Assembly (NCBI RefSeq): GCF_932294415.1
Contig: NC_065541.1
Coordinates: forward strand, 50,198,290-50,262,289
Source of the DNA: Quercus robur
Taxonomy: Eukaryota; Streptophyta; Magnoliopsida; Fagales; Fagaceae
Direction of reading: 5' to 3'
Length of the DNA: 64,000 bases
In this document: positions 11,854 through 25,349 of the stretch, in pieces
Numbering within the stretch: position 1 is the stretch's first letter
Layout: the number at the start of each line of letters is the position of its first letter
Notes under the pieces: generated by a model
The model's input: only the letters and a program-made list of their open reading frames with translations
Database searches by the model: none
What the model was told of the DNA's origin: nothing
Position numbers and translations under genes: made by a program

Positions 11854-12532
11854 TGTAGGGACTCCATTCGTGACGACCCCAAGATAATATTGGGCTCATA
11901 CGTAAAGAGGGCCCAAACAATATCATTTGTAGAGCGTGGGTTTGAAAGGCTAGGCCTTGGTCACCGGACGGTGGTTTGTCGTGGTGTTCATACAGAATTA
12001 AATCGTGTTCGCTCGAGGAGTCTTTCTCCTAGAGGCGGACTGGGAGGCTCTGGTTCTTGACCATTTTTCCCAGCCTCTTTTCCGAATTGCTTGCTTCTCC
12101 TTTTATATTATCCTGTATCCCTTATCCTACGTCCACGTGTAGGACCAACTTTCCAGGACTGATACTTGTCCCATTAGCCCATACCCAAAGTGGTTGGGGG
12201 TGGTTGTAAAAACTAAAAAGCATGACTCTATCAGTTGCAGAGTATTCAATGGCAGTAATGGCAGCTTTCCCTTTGTCCTTGGTCGTTATATTATCTAGCG
12301 TCCCTTTCTTTATTGACATAGATATTTTAGATTTTTTCTAAAACTGTTCCCATACCGTTCTTGCCCTTTCTTTCAGGGAGACCCTGGGGAATGCCGAGGA
12401 CAGAATCATCCTCGGCTATGTCTCAAGACTACTTAGACTTTTATTATACGTCCTCGGCTATATCCCTCCTCGGCTCGGGCCTTGAGCCCCAATGTAAAAA
12501 TGGGCTAGGGCCACAAATTATTGGGCCCCACA
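11854..12532 (-). repeat. Solo LTR, Gypsy type
   Basis: 679 bp starting TGTAGGG and ending CCCCACA, flanked by ATTGT (11849-11853) and ACTGT (12533-12537), a 5-bp target-site duplication with one mismatch. No internal region on either side, so it is a product of LTR-LTR recombination. Related by internal blocks to the LTR at 9115-9940. Confidence 0.8.
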
Positions 12533-12537
12533 ACTGT

Positions 12538-13058
12538 TATATTAAGTCTCCATTTATATTTATTCTACTTTTTTTAATTATCAAATTATCTTTTTTGTAT
12601 GAATTACAAGCCCTTAATTCAAGTATAACTAATTAGCTGCATATCTTGATATCATTTTTTTAACGGAATTTCCACTTGATTTTTTTATTAAGATTATCAA
12701 ATCCTTAAATAATATTGGCATCTTTGAATTATAATAGTAAATTGAAATTTTTATCATTATTTATGCTTATATATTTTGACTAATTAAGATTAGTATTTAT
12801 TATATCATTGACAATTTGACACATGGCTATTCTAACTTATAGATTAAAAAATGAAAATAAAAATAAGCATGTAAATAGTAGTTCTTGATCACATATGAAG
12901 GATCCTATCAACTTCATATATTGTGTTAAATTCCTTATTCTAACCCAAATAGGATTACAAAGCTTGTTGATGAAAAAAAATATATATTTTTACTATTTCC
13001 ATATTGAATTTTGAAAATCATATCAATAATAATTATAAACAGATTTTTTGCTAAATAA

Positions 13059-13091
<33 letters not shown>

Positions 13092-14269
13092 AGAAAGGCT
13101 AAATAAAGTTAAACCTAGCAAAGTAGTCCCACGTAGGAGGAAAACATCTTATGTATTAGATATATACATATTTATTTTAATAGTGCATGTGACCCATACA
13201 TGGTAAGAAAGAAAATTATCCTCTCTATTTCAAGTCTTTTCAATTCATCTATTTCACGATTCATATTAAATTTTACAAATCTAAAGGTTAAAGAGCATTC
13301 ACATCTAGTTATTTATAATTTCTCTATTTTAATCCTCCAAAAATTCTCCTTTTAAAGAATTTTTTTTAAATAATCATTTTCGTAATACACTATACATATC
13401 ATTCTCCATTTCGCAATATATCATATTAAAACAATCTAAAATAGCTATTTTAAAATTTTGTTTTATTCCAACAAAGCAACAACTCAAATATGAGACATCC
13501 CACCTAACCGCTACAAATCCAAGACTCCCACCCTCAACAAAGCCAAAACATACCAATCAAACCCAAACAAATCTATTGACACCCACCCAATACATACAAA
13601 TCAAACCCAAACCATTTATCTTCACTTTCAACAATGCCAAACACAAGTCCATCAAAATATTCATCAAAATACCCAAAAACCCAAACTTAGCTCCTTTTAC
13701 CACCCACGATATAGTTGCTCATGTGAGACATATGCAAGAGAAAGAGAATATTATTGTAGCTTTTTTATTATTCCGATTTGCAAAAATAGTGATAGAGTGT
13801 AGAATGTTTTCTTCTCTTTTTATTTGCAATACCTTTTATAATAGTAACAACTCCAATTTAGAAAATCCAATGTGAATGCTATCTTATACAAAAATTTAAT
13901 CTTCACAATGGTAAAGAGAATTCATATATTCAAATTATGAGATAATAACCTTCACTTTAGCGAGATAGATAATTCCGACACATGGAACTTATGTTTTACT
14001 AGCATGTAGGCCCTACAAATATGGGGCTTCCGTATCAATAAAACATAAGTGTCTGTTTTGGGCACATACAAAACTTTCGCCACTTTTAACTAGGTGCAAG
14101 GCCGTTCGCAAGGTAAATAACAAGATTTTTAAAATATATATATATTTTTTTTTCACCCATGTGCTGGTGCAAATTAAATGGTAGATAACAGTAAATAAGT
14201 GAACCATTATGGATAAAAGATAGGAGATCGAATTGGGAAAATGTGGGAAACGGGAATGACCTATCATCA
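12538..14269. other. Gene-free AT-rich interval
   Basis: No gene recognised. It contains the 37-bp poly(T) micro-insertion at 13061-13097. The stretch 13560-13880 has an open frame but no recognisable family. Confidence 0.55.
13061..13097 (-). mobile_element. 37-bp micro-retroinsertion (CTTTCTC plus poly(A))
   Basis: Thirty T followed by GAGAAAG, flanked on both sides by GCTAAATAAAG (13050-13060 and 13098-13108). On the minus strand this is CTTTCTC plus an A-tail with an 11-bp target-site duplication. The same GAGAAAG follows the poly(T) of the LINE at 58478, so this is probably a LINE copy truncated to its last 7 nt. Confidence 0.75.
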
Positions 14270-14949
14270 GACTAATGTAGTGATGAGCATGACACGATCC
14301 ATAGAAGGACTTTCCAAAGCCTTTCTTTCTTTCTTTCCTTTTTTTTTTTATTATTATTTATCCTTCTTTCTCTGCCGTACTCTCTCTTCCAGCTCTCTGA
14401 AGAGAGAGAAAGAGAGTCCCCACAACTCTCTGTCCCCGCTGCCGGACAAAACTGCCTCCGCCAATAATGCTTAGGACCTTGTAAACCAGACAACCCTACC
14501 TTTCTTCTCTCTCTCTCTCTTCTGCTAAGTCTCACCAACTCCCGGAGTTTCAAGTATATCTGTTAATATCTTCAAACTCACTTGAGTAATTTCCACCTTT
14601 CATTTCTTACCACATCCCTTTCTGTTTCCATTTTCTTCACCTTTCTATTAACCCTTCTTCACCTCTCCCCAAGCCCTATTTCTAGTTCTTGTTACTCTCT
14701 CTCTGTCCTTCACTGTGAATTCTTCAAAGCAAAGCATTTAATATATTCTATTTAAGGGTATCACTAGCATGTAGTTTCTGGAACAAAGGAATAAATTGTT
14801 GGCTGTGGATATGGGGTCTCGTTCTGCTTCTTGGAGGTTACATTTATTACAATTGTTTTGTTAGTATCACTATATGGAATGTTGGTCACTGAGGGAGATA
14901 GAGAGACATAGAATTTAAGGCATACTGTAACAACTACTGCTTAGCTGTG
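14270..14949 (+). promoter_or_regulatory. Pyrimidine-rich leader/promoter region of the bHLH gene
   Basis: Long CT-rich runs (14320-14390, 14500-14520, 14690-14710) and a GA-rich block (14398-14420) precede the start codon, as is common in plant promoters and 5' leaders. No TATA box can be assigned with confidence, and the 5' leader may contain an intron. Confidence 0.35.
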
Positions 14950-16828
14950 ATGGAGAGGCTCCAAGGACCCATGAATCCCTGTGTATGTTAATGTTACTAC
15001 CAAGCTCATTTCGTACTCTATATATATCTATATATCTTTCCCTTTTCTTGAACCCCTTCTCTAGAATCAAGAAATGGACTACATTTACTTCTCAAAATGC
15101 TTTTATTTAATGCCTTGTGTTATTTTCCTGGAAAAGCTAACATATTCCAAGCTGTTTTCCTCTTAAATATTCTATTCTCGTCCACTTTTGTTCTCTCTTT
15201 TCACTGGGGAGACTGGAACCCCCCAACCCAATACATGAAAGTGTTTATCTTGCTCCCATTGGAGGTTGGGTTTAAACTTTGTAGCCCAGAGAAGAAAATT
15301 TCTTCTTCTTTTTTTCCCCTCTTTTTTTATAGTCTAATTTTCTGTTTTTTTTTTTCTTATTCTTTTTCTTTGCAGTTCTTTGGGGACCATTCAGACCTGG
15401 GTTGTTTAGAGCAAGAATTTGTGACCACGGAAAGCTTGAAAGTTGAGGAAGAAGCAGCACACTTTTCAAACTCAATGTTAGAGGACAAAGTGCCATTTCT
15501 TCAGATGCTACAGAGTGTGGGATCCCCTCACTTTTTTCCTTTCAAAGAGCCTAGTTTTCAAACACTGTTGAGATTGCAACACCTAAAGAAGCCTTGCGAG
15601 GATTACACCTATTTTCCTGAAATGGAATCCCAAATTCAGGCCCTAGAGCTTGAGAGCTGTGTCACCAATGACATGGTAGAGCTACACTCACCAATGAAAT
15701 CCGAGACCATGGACCTTCAACACCCACATTCAGCTTCATGTCTCGAAGCTACTGTGAGCTCAGAGTGCAACCAAGAAAAACCCAACTCAGCTGAAAAACA
15801 TTGCGTAGAAAGTAACTCGGGCTCTCCACCTCCTTGGGCTAACCCACAATCCTGGCCTAAACACACCCAGTTCTCCAAATCTCTACCAATAGTAACACGG
15901 GAGAGAAAAAAGCGAAAGCGAGCAAGATCAACCAAGAACAAAGAAGAGGTAGAGAACCAGCGCATGACCCACATTGCTGTGGAACGCAACCGGAGACGCC
16001 AAATGAATGACCATCTCAATGTCCTCAGGTCTCTCATGCCCGCCTCCTATATTCAAAGGGTAATTATTTATCATTAAATTCTATAAAGTTCCAATCTTTA
16101 GTTTTACAATTTTGAAGGATTGAAGCTTTCTTCGTTTTGTTTAAAATTAAGGGTGACCAAGCTTCTATTATTGGAGGTGCAATAGACTTTGTGAAGGAAC
16201 TAGAGCAGCTACTTCATTCCCTTGAAGCACAAAAGAGAATGAGAAAAAACAAAGAAGGAAACGAAAGCTCCACTGTGGTCCCATCCAATGGCTTCTTTAT
16301 TTTGCCACAATGTAGAATTGGTTCTGATGAAGGAAATTGTGGAGAAGAGGTGAAGGCAGAGAACAAGTCTGAGGTGGCGGAGATAGAAGTGACAGTGATT
16401 CAAACTCATGTTAACTTGAAAATTCATTGCCAAAGGAGGCCTGGCCAGTTGCTCAAAGCCATTGTTGCATTGGAGGATCTTAGGCTCACAGTTTTGCACC
16501 TTAACATTACCTCCTCGGAGAGCTCAGTACTTTACTCTTTCAATCTCAAGGTATTACGTCTTTTCCTGTTTCTTTTTAGTCAACCATTCTGACTGGAAGA
16601 TCATGCAACCCTAGTACTAGTTACTTTTTTTTTTTTTTTTTTTTTTCTGCATAATTTTAAGAGTATCTGTTATATTAATATATTGTAGTATTATTTTGGA
16701 CTGGTGTGATTTGGTGTGGGTTTTGAATGTGGTTGGTGATGCAGATGGAGGATGAGTGTAAATTAGGATCTGCTGATGAGATTGCATCGAAAGTTCAACA
16801 AATATTCAGCCTCATCAACGGTAGCTGA
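14950..16828 (+). CDS. bHLH transcription factor, subgroup Ia (bHLH57/67/70-like)
   Basis: CDS = 14950-14982, 15376-16059, 16152-16550, 16745-16828; all introns GT-AG, total 1200 bp, 399 residues. The first exon encodes MERLQGPMNPC, the N-terminus typical of bHLH57/67/70-type proteins. The bHLH domain begins near residue 205 and is split by intron 2 after the loop residues (SYIQR); its basic region has the His, Glu and Arg positions (HIAVERNRRR) needed for E-box binding. Helix 2 begins with GDQASIIGGAIDFVKELE. Residues about 313-399 form an ACT-like dimerisation region. A lysine/arginine stretch before the basic region (about 190-203) can serve as nuclear localisation signal. Known relatives act in stomatal lineage and other developmental control (FAMA, SPEECHLESS and MUTE are in the same subgroup), but the exact role here is not shown. 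Intron 3 carries a long T-run. The gene looks intact. Confidence 0.93.
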
Positions 16829-19122
16829 TTGTTCAAAGACTCAAAGCAAATAGAGAGGCAGCCGACTTCATTGTTTGGAGAGGGTAGGACTTTTAGGATA
16901 AGGCAAAAACCAAAAAAAACAAAAAGGGATAGAGAGATTAGAATATGAAAAATGTATGGTGCTTTATGGGATGGGGGTATCGGGGAACAGAGGGCACCTT
17001 CAAATCCATTGCCCCCATTTCTTCTAGTCTGTGTGAGTTGTACCACATATGCAATGGGTGCAGTGCAGGACAAAACAGGTGATGTTTACAGCCTAAACTG
17101 AAAAGTTCCCATGTTCTTAGCTTCTCTTTTTTCTTTTCTTTTTGTTTAAGAGACCCCATGTTCTTAACTTAATTAATAAATGTTTAATTTATTTTTTTAT
17201 TTTAGGGGGTGTAAACTGTAGCAAAGATATTTAGAATGGGGTCCCGCATGCTTGGTTAATGAGGCTTGGTTTGAAACATTGAATATTTTCAGATTCTCAT
17301 CATGACATATATTGCGAATGATGTTTCTGTTTTTTACATTGACTTTTGGAGCTTGCCGTACAAAATATAGATATTTCATCATTATATATTTGTCCTTCAG
17401 GCTTCTAGGCCTTTTTGGGTTTTTCCTTAGGTGATGATCATCTCTATCCTGCATATGGGTTTTTGGTCTTTTGGGTTCTAACTTTTCTAAAAAATTAAAA
17501 TGAAAAAGTTTATCTTTAAATTTGTTTGGAGAAAAATTCTTTTAATCAACTGTTAATAAAATTAGCTAAAGTGCATTATGTAATGTGATTTGTTTAAATA
17601 AAGCATGTTAATGATCTTATAAATTGTCACGTAATGGAATGAAGAAGAATTTTTTAAACTAATTTAGAAGAAAACTTTATCCAAAAAACAAAGAACTGGT
17701 GTAGATCCCAATTATGGTTAATTACAAATTTTAGCAAATTAATCAATTAAGCCTAGATAATTTAATTAGCCAATCACATAGTTGCGTGGATATGCACAAA
17801 AGCCCACACACCCAACACTAGATGTGTTATAGAGAAAAACCTAAAACGGGCTTAAACTCTCCATGTCCTACCCATCGAATCAATTTGCTAACAAAGATAG
17901 TTGAGATACAATACTTATAGACCTTCCAAGTTTTAAATAAGTGTAGATGTACCTGAGCTTCCAACTTTTGCTGGCACTTGATTGCACCAACTCTTTCTGT
18001 TCACTGGCGTCCGATTCTACAAATTGGGTTGTCAATCACAGGTCCAAGCACTTAGGCATTTCAAGGCCTCTTGAAGATTTCTTAGGATTGCTTCTTTGAT
18101 TTCCAGCTCCAAGCTTCAATTCATGATCGCTTAAGGTATCAAGGTGTATGGCTTGGGTCTCCTCTCCGTGAATGAGGCAATTTGGAGAGGGTAAAGGTAT
18201 CGAGATTACAATGAGTTTTGCTCTAATGGTGTCAATAGCTCTCTCACTCTTCAATATGAGAATTTGGTGTAAAAATAGTGGGTTTTATGAGATTTATAAA
18301 ATGATTAATTGGATGGAAACAATAGAGGATTAAACCAACTAAATTTTCTTAAGTTCTTAAACTCGCTAGACCAAAAGTCATGTGGGTTTCAGGTAAAACT
18401 GTGTCTATTGAATTTTTAAAATTGTTCACTTCGCTTGAAATTCACCTGGCATCCCAAGTTTGCTCAAGCGAAATTGTTGATATTGCAACTTTAACTTCAG
18501 ATTTTAATCCTCTCATCTCAAAATGCAATACAGCTCTAAAACACAAATACATGAAATCAATTTTGCAAAATACAATGAAATTTGGCATGGAATATGCTAA
18601 CTAAACAAATTTCCTTAAAAATAATCAAACCTTGTAACTTAACTAGCACTTTTTGGTGTTTTCAACAGAGATATTTAAGGTTCAAATCCTTTCTTCCTTA
18701 ACTATTGAAAGAAAATTTTTACAAAATTAATTAAAAAACACCTAATTGTGCTCATTTTTATCTAGGTTCTACAAAGAATGAAGAAATTTCTTTGAGATTA
18801 ATTTTTTTTAAATTGAAAATATTTAATTCGAGCCTATTTCCTGTGCATTATAAATATTTGGTTTTATTGCCTAGAAAGTTGCGTTTGGTTTTTTATTAGT
18901 CAATTTATTTATTTTAAAATTATTTTCTCACTTTTCAATAAATAAACAAGTAGAAAATACGGGATGTAAAATTCATTGATTACCTATTTACTTCATGAAG
19001 GACGCCAGCTACTTTAAATTCTAAATTTGTTTTTTGGTATTATAAAAGTTATATTATTATCCGATTTACAAAATATGTATTTAACTTTAAAACTAAACAA
19101 CTAATCTCTTAACTTTATTTAA
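16829..19122. other. Gene-free interval downstream of bHLH
   Basis: Contains the bHLH 3' flank (to about 17160) and a stretch, 17750-18670, with weak LTR character. No other gene seen. Confidence 0.5.
17750..18670. repeat. Possible old LTR remnant
   Basis: Contains a GATGTGTTATAGAG segment followed by short exon-like leader blocks, and ends in TTTTCAACA. Layout and some words resemble the solo LTRs at 39674 and 48893, but I found no convincing flanking duplication. Tentative. Confidence 0.3.
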
Positions 19123-20163
19123 GAGCATCCACAGCAGTGGAGCTATTTTTATAGCTATTTGGCACCACAAAAGGCTATTTTATCTATTTTACCTACTCAC
19201 TTTACAAAATATGCTACAGCATTGGATCTATTTTAGCTTTCAATACAATAAAATAATATAAACATCACAATAAAATAATACATCTCACAACAAAAAAAAT
19301 AAAAAAAAAACACCGAAAACTGATAATGGCACAATTCACAACTACCGCCAAGAACAACCACCCATAAAAACCTTTCAGCCAGCTACATCCACCTCCACCA
19401 CCACTCCACTAGCAACAAACCACCATTTCAACCACAATCCACAGTCACAACCAAACCCACAAAAAAAATCAAACACCAAAAAACCCATGCGAAGAAGAAC
19501 CAAAAACACCAGCAAAAAAAAAAATATCGGAAACCCACAAACCCAGCAATCCAAAACCCATGAACCTAGAATTCCCACCATCGTCGATCATGGCGCCGTA
19601 GGGACGAGCGATGTTACTAATTACCATTGACGTTCTGCGACAAGCTAAAGCTGATGTTACTGTGGGTTCAGTGGAGAATCAACCCTGCGTCAATGTTGCC
19701 CATGCTGTCAACATCCTCGCCGTGCTTTGGTTTCCGATTACACTTTGATCTCATCGCTCTACTCGTACATCTCTCTTTCGACTTGGCACTTGGGGCTTGG
19801 GATGGCGAGCTAGGTCGGCGAAAGGGGTGGGTTGAAGCTGATTCTGTGGCGGCATGTGTCGGTGGTGTGGGTCAGGGGGCAGTGGCGTGAGAGGTCTGAA
19901 AGTTGAGAGAGAGAGAGTTGAGAGTTGTGAGAGTTTTGAGAGAAAAAAAAAAAAAAAGGACAATAATATTTTAATAAGTGGGAGAATAAAAAATTAATTT
20001 TCTTTTTAGCTTTCAGCTACTGTGCACATCTATTTATAGATGTGCACTGTAGCAAGAAGGTAAAATTTTTTAAGTATAGCTCCACTGTTGCAACTCTCTT
20101 TTTTGTGTTTCGGTGTAGCTAAAATAGTTATATAACTATTTGGCTACACTGCTGCAAATGCTC
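19123..20163. mobile_element. PIF/Harbinger-like non-autonomous element carrying a DJ-1 fragment
   Basis: Ends GAGCATCCACAGCAGTGG and (complement of the right end) GAGCATTTGCAGCAGTGTAG; flanked by TAA on both sides (19120-19122 and 20164-20166), the TWA duplication of PIF/Harbinger. The subterminal block with TTTTAGCTTTCAATACAAT recurs in the copy at 57481. No transposase. The interior holds a host gene fragment at 19593-19765. Confidence 0.82.
19593..19765 (+). pseudogene. Captured DJ-1/PfpI family gene fragment
   Basis: From the ATG at 19611 one frame reads MLLITIDVLRQAKADVTV, then GSVENQPCVNVAHAVNIL. A neighbouring frame then reads ALVSDYT and FDLIAL. In order and spacing this follows the plant DJ-1 homologs (EAVITIDVLRRAGADVTVAS ... 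VENQ ... DACHGVKIVADALVSD ... FDLIALPGG). At least one frameshift separates the pieces and the nucleophile-elbow region is absent, so it is a fragment inside a transposon, not a gene. Confidence 0.7.
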
Positions 20164-20359
20164 TAAATACTACTACGTAAATAAAATAACCTATTAGTGT
20201 TAAATAAACTTTCATCAAAATAGTTGGAGATAAGTCTACCAAATAGCATCAAGATTGGAATTCTCAACCAAGTTAAATATCTTTTATATCTACATGGGAT
20301 TTTACCATAAACAAGCCTATAGAATGTTGTTTGTGAGGTAGGAATTTGAACTTATTGTA

Positions 20360-20409
<50 letters not shown>

Positions 20410-20817
20410 AAAGCTGAAACGTAACATTTATTGTTGCTACGTTCCTACTGAGTCACATTAACGGCCACTTCATCTACTTATTTTCTATCTTTTATTTTCT
20501 CTTTTTAAACTTTTCTTTTCCCTATTCTAAAAAAAAAATAAATAAATAAATAAAAAAATTCTTCATCTCCCTATTTGTTCACATCTACTATTACACTTTT
20601 TTTTTTTTTAATCACCTATTGTTATACACTCCTTCCAACATTTCCCTTCCTTTTTTGCCTCTTTATCTCCTCATTACTCTTTGCTTTACCGTTACACTTC
20701 CTTCATACTTTTATCTTTTTTATGTTTTGATTTTTTTTTCTCTCTATTTTATTTTGTATAAATTTGATATCATTTTGTCCATTAAATCCATATTTTTTCC
20801 ACACAAAAACTATGAGT

Positions 20818-20851
<34 letters not shown>

Positions 20852-21873
20852 TGGTGGATTTTTGTTCTTTAATTTCTCATAACTCTAATTAAAGTTAATG
20901 ATTCTTTTTTTTTTATTGTTTTATTTTTAATAAGTGTTTTGGTATTGTGTTTTATTTTTTAATTTCTAATAAAAAAGTTTTCTTTTTCCCTTTTATAGTT
21001 TCGATTGAATTTTGGTTTGGGTTAGGTTTAATACTTAGTTTTTTTTTTTTTTTTTTTTTGGTGTGTGGAAATAGGTATTGGAATTTATATCAAAATGCAA
21101 TCAACATGGTTATGAATTTGAATATGCCTGCCGATTGTTTGAGTAATAAGTTACTATTATAAAGTCTATTTTTTATTCTTTTGGTTTCATTTTAATTTTG
21201 ATTTCGATAACATTATAATTTTGTGATGAGTTTTGATTAATATGATAATTTCCTTATTCCTTCAGAGATGAGAGATTTGAATAATAAATTTGAAACTTAT
21301 AAAATTTAGTTGTATATTAGGCAAATATAACACATTATAATAGAAGATAGAAGAATATTGTTCACCTTAAAAAAATAGTAACCAAACACAAAAATATGTG
21401 TGTGTGTGTATATAGAATGATGTATTTGTATAGATAAAAAGGAAAAAAAAAATATTTATAGAAATTTTTTTTAAATAGATAATACTTTAAGTAATTTATA
21501 TATATATATATATATATATATTATATCCTATTATATAATATTTATATTTTCATACATCGCCGCTAATTATGAATAAAATTGCATTGCATCCCATGGTAAA
21601 GATAAATGGATAATTACAATATTTCATTGCTTGTTTGTCTTGTTGTCTTGTTGTCTTTTTATTTTTATTTTTTGTAAGTTTGTATATTATCGGGATCTTC
21701 TTGACATCTTATTCATGCTAGTTGGACTGTCATGGAAACCGGTTCTATCACTTCTACTAAAATCGTGCCCTCACTAGTCAGATTCAGATTGAAATAACAC
21801 ATAGCAGAAAAACCGTATTGGGTGAGACAGGCATGGCATTCTCTGCTATACGAATGCATGGTTGAAAATGGAC

Positions 21874-21890
21874 CTTTTTTTTTTAATAAT
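21874..21890 (-). mobile_element. 17-bp micro-insertion with 10-bp duplication
   Basis: CTTTTTTTTTTAATAAT lies between two perfect copies of GAAAATGGAC (21864-21873 and 21891-21900). On the minus strand the insert reads ATTATTAAAAAAAAAAG, an A-rich tail. Confidence 0.6.
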
Positions 21891-23376
21891 GAAAATGGAC
21901 TTTTATTTGGTCACAACTTCGTCAAGAAATAATAATGTAAAAGACAGATATGAGTGACGTGGTCGTGGTGGAAGGCTGGAAGCTTTGTTGACGAGAATGA
22001 ATGGCCAAAGTCAAATAGAAAAGAGCATTTGGCAAATCCTATTCCCAATTTCCCATCCCACACACCGAAGTGCCACAGAGAGAGAGAGAGAGAGAGGCTC
22101 TCAGTCTTTTAGAAAGGAGAGAGATGTACAGTGCAGGAGCAAGCTCATATCCCCATGTGAAAAAGTATAAAGGGACAAATTACCCTCCTAGTTTTTCTTT
22201 TTGGTATTCGTGTTCTCCTTTTCACAGGCCTTTTTTTTATAACTATTTTGTGTTTTCTTTTTTTTTTTTTTTCTTCGGTTTCTCCAAGGGTTAGTCTCAA
22301 TCTCCTAGCATACAATTGAGGTCCCTTTTCCCACTCCTACAGCTCCATGATAACAACCTTTTTCTTGGTTTTATTCCTAAAGAGAACCTTTCTCATTCCA
22401 ATTCCAAATTGAGTCAATGCCAATCGCCTGTCTAAAACTGTTCTTTCAACAGTGATTATTAATTAATAATTACCTCCATTCAACACATTTTTTCATCAAT
22501 ATTCATGTTTTGTAGCACGATAAATTGCTTTCCCATGAACCAAATTAAGCTAGAAAGACCATAATCTAGTTTAATATTAAGGATAATTTAATCTCTCGTT
22601 AGAAGTTGAGCCTCAAAGTCCACATATAATACTCCATTAACCTTATAAATTAAGTGTTCCCACACCCTCGGGCAACACATTGAAACATTATTAGCAATGG
22701 AACCAAAAGGAACTTTGGTCTCAGATTTTTCGTAACTAGTGTTTGTTTTATTTGGAATGGCGGGCCATCATTGAAGAACGCTGGCATATAATCAGTGTTT
22801 TCATACTATTATCATTAGCATTGGCTTCTTCTTAATATCGCATTTCAACACTATCATTAGCATTAGTTTATTTCCTTGAAGAACATAAAGCTCAATTTTT
22901 ATAACACTATAGACAAGTGGAAACTTGGGGAGTCTCAACGTATGAGTGTTTAGTGTTTACCAAAGAAAACGCCGTCAGCTGTCTAGGCTTTAGAGACCAG
23001 ATAATGATCACATTACCAGAGGCGAACAGTTCCTTTGGTTTCTCGCTATGTTCTTTTTCAACATCAGCCTCAACTTTCATTGGCAGGTGGTGTGTCTATA
23101 ATATGACTACGTCCCTCATGGGTCAGGGGGAGGGGGATCTGCATATAGATATTAACGAAGGGAAATGTTAACGATTTAGGATACTGGTTAATAATTCATA
23201 TGAAAAAAAATTTTATGAAAAATGAAAAAAAAGTAATTAATATTTTGATAATTTTTTTCATTTTTCATAAAAGTGGTATCAAAACTTTTTTAAAGTGAAT
23301 TATTAATGAATGTCCTAAAAGCACTCGTTAGCAAAACTCATTAATGAATGCTTTATGAGAAGACAGTGTTAAGGAG

Positions 23377-23750
23377 TTAATGGTATGATTGGATGGAGGG
23401 AAAGAAAGAGGAAAAAAAGGAGAAGATCATTTAACACATTTTGTTTGGATCTTATTTTAATTTGGGTGGAGAAAAATGTTCGAGGGTATTTGGAGTGATA
23501 TATATCTTACCCCTTCAAACTTTTAAAGATTATGATATTAATTTTAACTTAAATTAAAAATTGGTACAAAATTATCAATTTATATAATGTCTTACCATTT
23601 TTAATTTATAAAACATCCAAATAAAAGTGAAAGATATTAATACTCATTCATTTACTTAATTTTTAAAACATCCAAATAAATGAATGGTTAACAATTTCTC
23701 CTTCCTCCTTATAGTATTTTATCTTTCCAAACTTCTAAACATGCTATTAA
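23377..23750. mobile_element. MITE-like element
   Basis: Imperfect inverted ends TTAATGGTATGATTGGATGG and (complement of right end) TTAATAGCATGTTTAGAAG. Non-coding, AT-rich. Similar in style to 10291-10653. Confidence 0.42.
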
Positions 23751-23800
23751 GGGGGGAGTGGGCATGCTTTGGGTTTTATTTATTTATTTATTTTTTTAAT

Positions 23801-24122
23801 AACTAAAGTACACTTTTGGCCATAAAGTTTGTAATTGCAATGATTTACATATCAAAATTTCTATTTTGACAATTTATGGTATAATTTCATTTTTATATTA
23901 TGTCGACAATTTCTGTTAGGAATTTGATTGTTAACTACCAAATAAGTTGCTTCATTAAATCACATCACCCATATAATGTCACATGTCCCTAGATTACTAA
24001 TAGAAATGGGCTGTAAGACCAATATCAAAACAAAATTAAATATGAAGGACTAAAATATTGAAATGTAAATGATCAAAATGAAAACAATCTCAAACTCTTA
24101 GGGCTAAGAGTGTACTTTCGTT
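23801..24122. mobile_element. MITE with long terminal inverted repeats
   Basis: Left end AACTAAAGTACACTTTTGGC and right-end complement AACGAAAGTACACTCTTAGC pair over about 28 bp. About 320 bp, non-coding. Confidence 0.6.
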
Positions 24123-24599
24123 TTTTTATGGCCCAAATTATTTTTAGAATTACTTCTCTTTTTTCATTAATTATATATTCACAACATATTTTTCAACTAC
24201 AAAGGGATCAAATTATTGATGATAGTCGATAAAGTGATGTTAATGGTAGATCTATATAAAAATCAATAACTTGTCAACTCAACTATTATGAAAATATTTT
24301 GTATTTAGCAATACTTTTTTCTTTTTTTTATAAATCAATTTTGTGTTCGATTTAAACCTATTTTTTTATGGGCAAAATTTAGTTACAGTTCCTTAAGTGT
24401 TGTACTTTACATTTCTCAATTGAATTGAATTTAATTATATAATTGTATCGAACAATACAACAAAAACGATGTTATATTTTCTAAAAGAAAAAATATATAA
24501 ATTTAACGATATAGTTCATTGAGCTTTACAACCATATGATTTTATTGTAATCGGGAAAACCTCATATACAATAACTACACAAAAGTTTTACCCTATTCA

Positions 24600-24990
24600 T
24601 ATGCTTGTGTGAGTTGTGTCATATGCAAGAAGAGAAAAACCTTCATCTTGTGTATTTACAGAAAGATATGTGTTGATGTCTTGTCTTCCCATATACCTGA
24701 AATTCCTTGGAGAATCAAGAGTGTCTACAGTGATATCACTGTCACCAGGTCTCAAAATCCTAATATCTCTATTCGATGGATTGCTAGAGAAGCAAACTGT
24801 GCAGCAAATGCCCTGGCCAAGTGGTCATTGAAAAATAATGTATTTGGTAATTTTGATTTAGGCAGTGGCCTTCCTTGTTTTGTTTCTGCTATCAGGGCTG
24901 AAGCTTGCTACTCTCCTTTATAATCCCTTTTTATTTTTGTTTTTGTTTTTTAAATATATCTTTTCAGTTCATCAAAAAAGAAAGACAAGT
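24600..24990 (+). mobile_element. LINE 3' fragment (RNase H-like tail)
   Basis: The frame 24609-24923 ends a plant LINE-type reverse-transcriptase polyprotein: it contains the terminal RNase H motif region IRWIAREANCAANALAKW, then a short tail and stop, followed by T- and A-rich 3' sequence. The 5' part, including RT and endonuclease, is absent. Same type of domain as the LINE at 58478 but clearly different in sequence. Confidence 0.72.
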
Positions 24991-25349
24991 GAAAGTAACA
25001 ATTTCTTTGGTTTGAAAGGGCTCTACAACATAGGAGTATAGGACTTACTTAGGAGCCGATTACCCAAGATTTAAAAATAAATGCAACTTGAGCTGTTCAG
25101 CATTTCTCATAAAAGTGCAATTTTTTTTTTTTTTATGTTAGAATTATGCATAGGATTTCATTTCACTGATTTGTTTATTTCGCACAATTTATATGTATAA
25201 TTAGTATAATACTACCTCTCAACACAACCGGAAATGTCATTGTTTCTTAATTTTAGTCTTGTGAGGGACAAATTAAAGTGACAGTGATTTTTCCAATGAG
25301 ATCTTGCTGTGTTTTCAATTTTCAATAATTTTTTGGGGTAAGATATCAT

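Larger units (their letters stand above)
20164..24599. other. Gene-free interval with microsatellites and MITEs
   Basis: Holds (AT)n at 20362-20405, (CT)n at 20820-20843, a pyrimidine-rich belt (20450-21060), a micro-insertion at 21874-21890, and MITE-like units at 23377-23750 and 23801-24122. A GA-run with leader-like sequence at 22078-22097 is not followed by a coding region. No gene recognised. Confidence 0.5.

Noticed and set aside
22078-22330. Leader-like GA-run and CT-rich stretch suggesting a gene start
   Set aside because: No coding exon follows within reach; could be an unannotated non-coding transcript but nothing supports it.
22917-23171. 84-codon open frame
   Set aside because: No recognisable family, no splice context, and composition is that of the surroundings.
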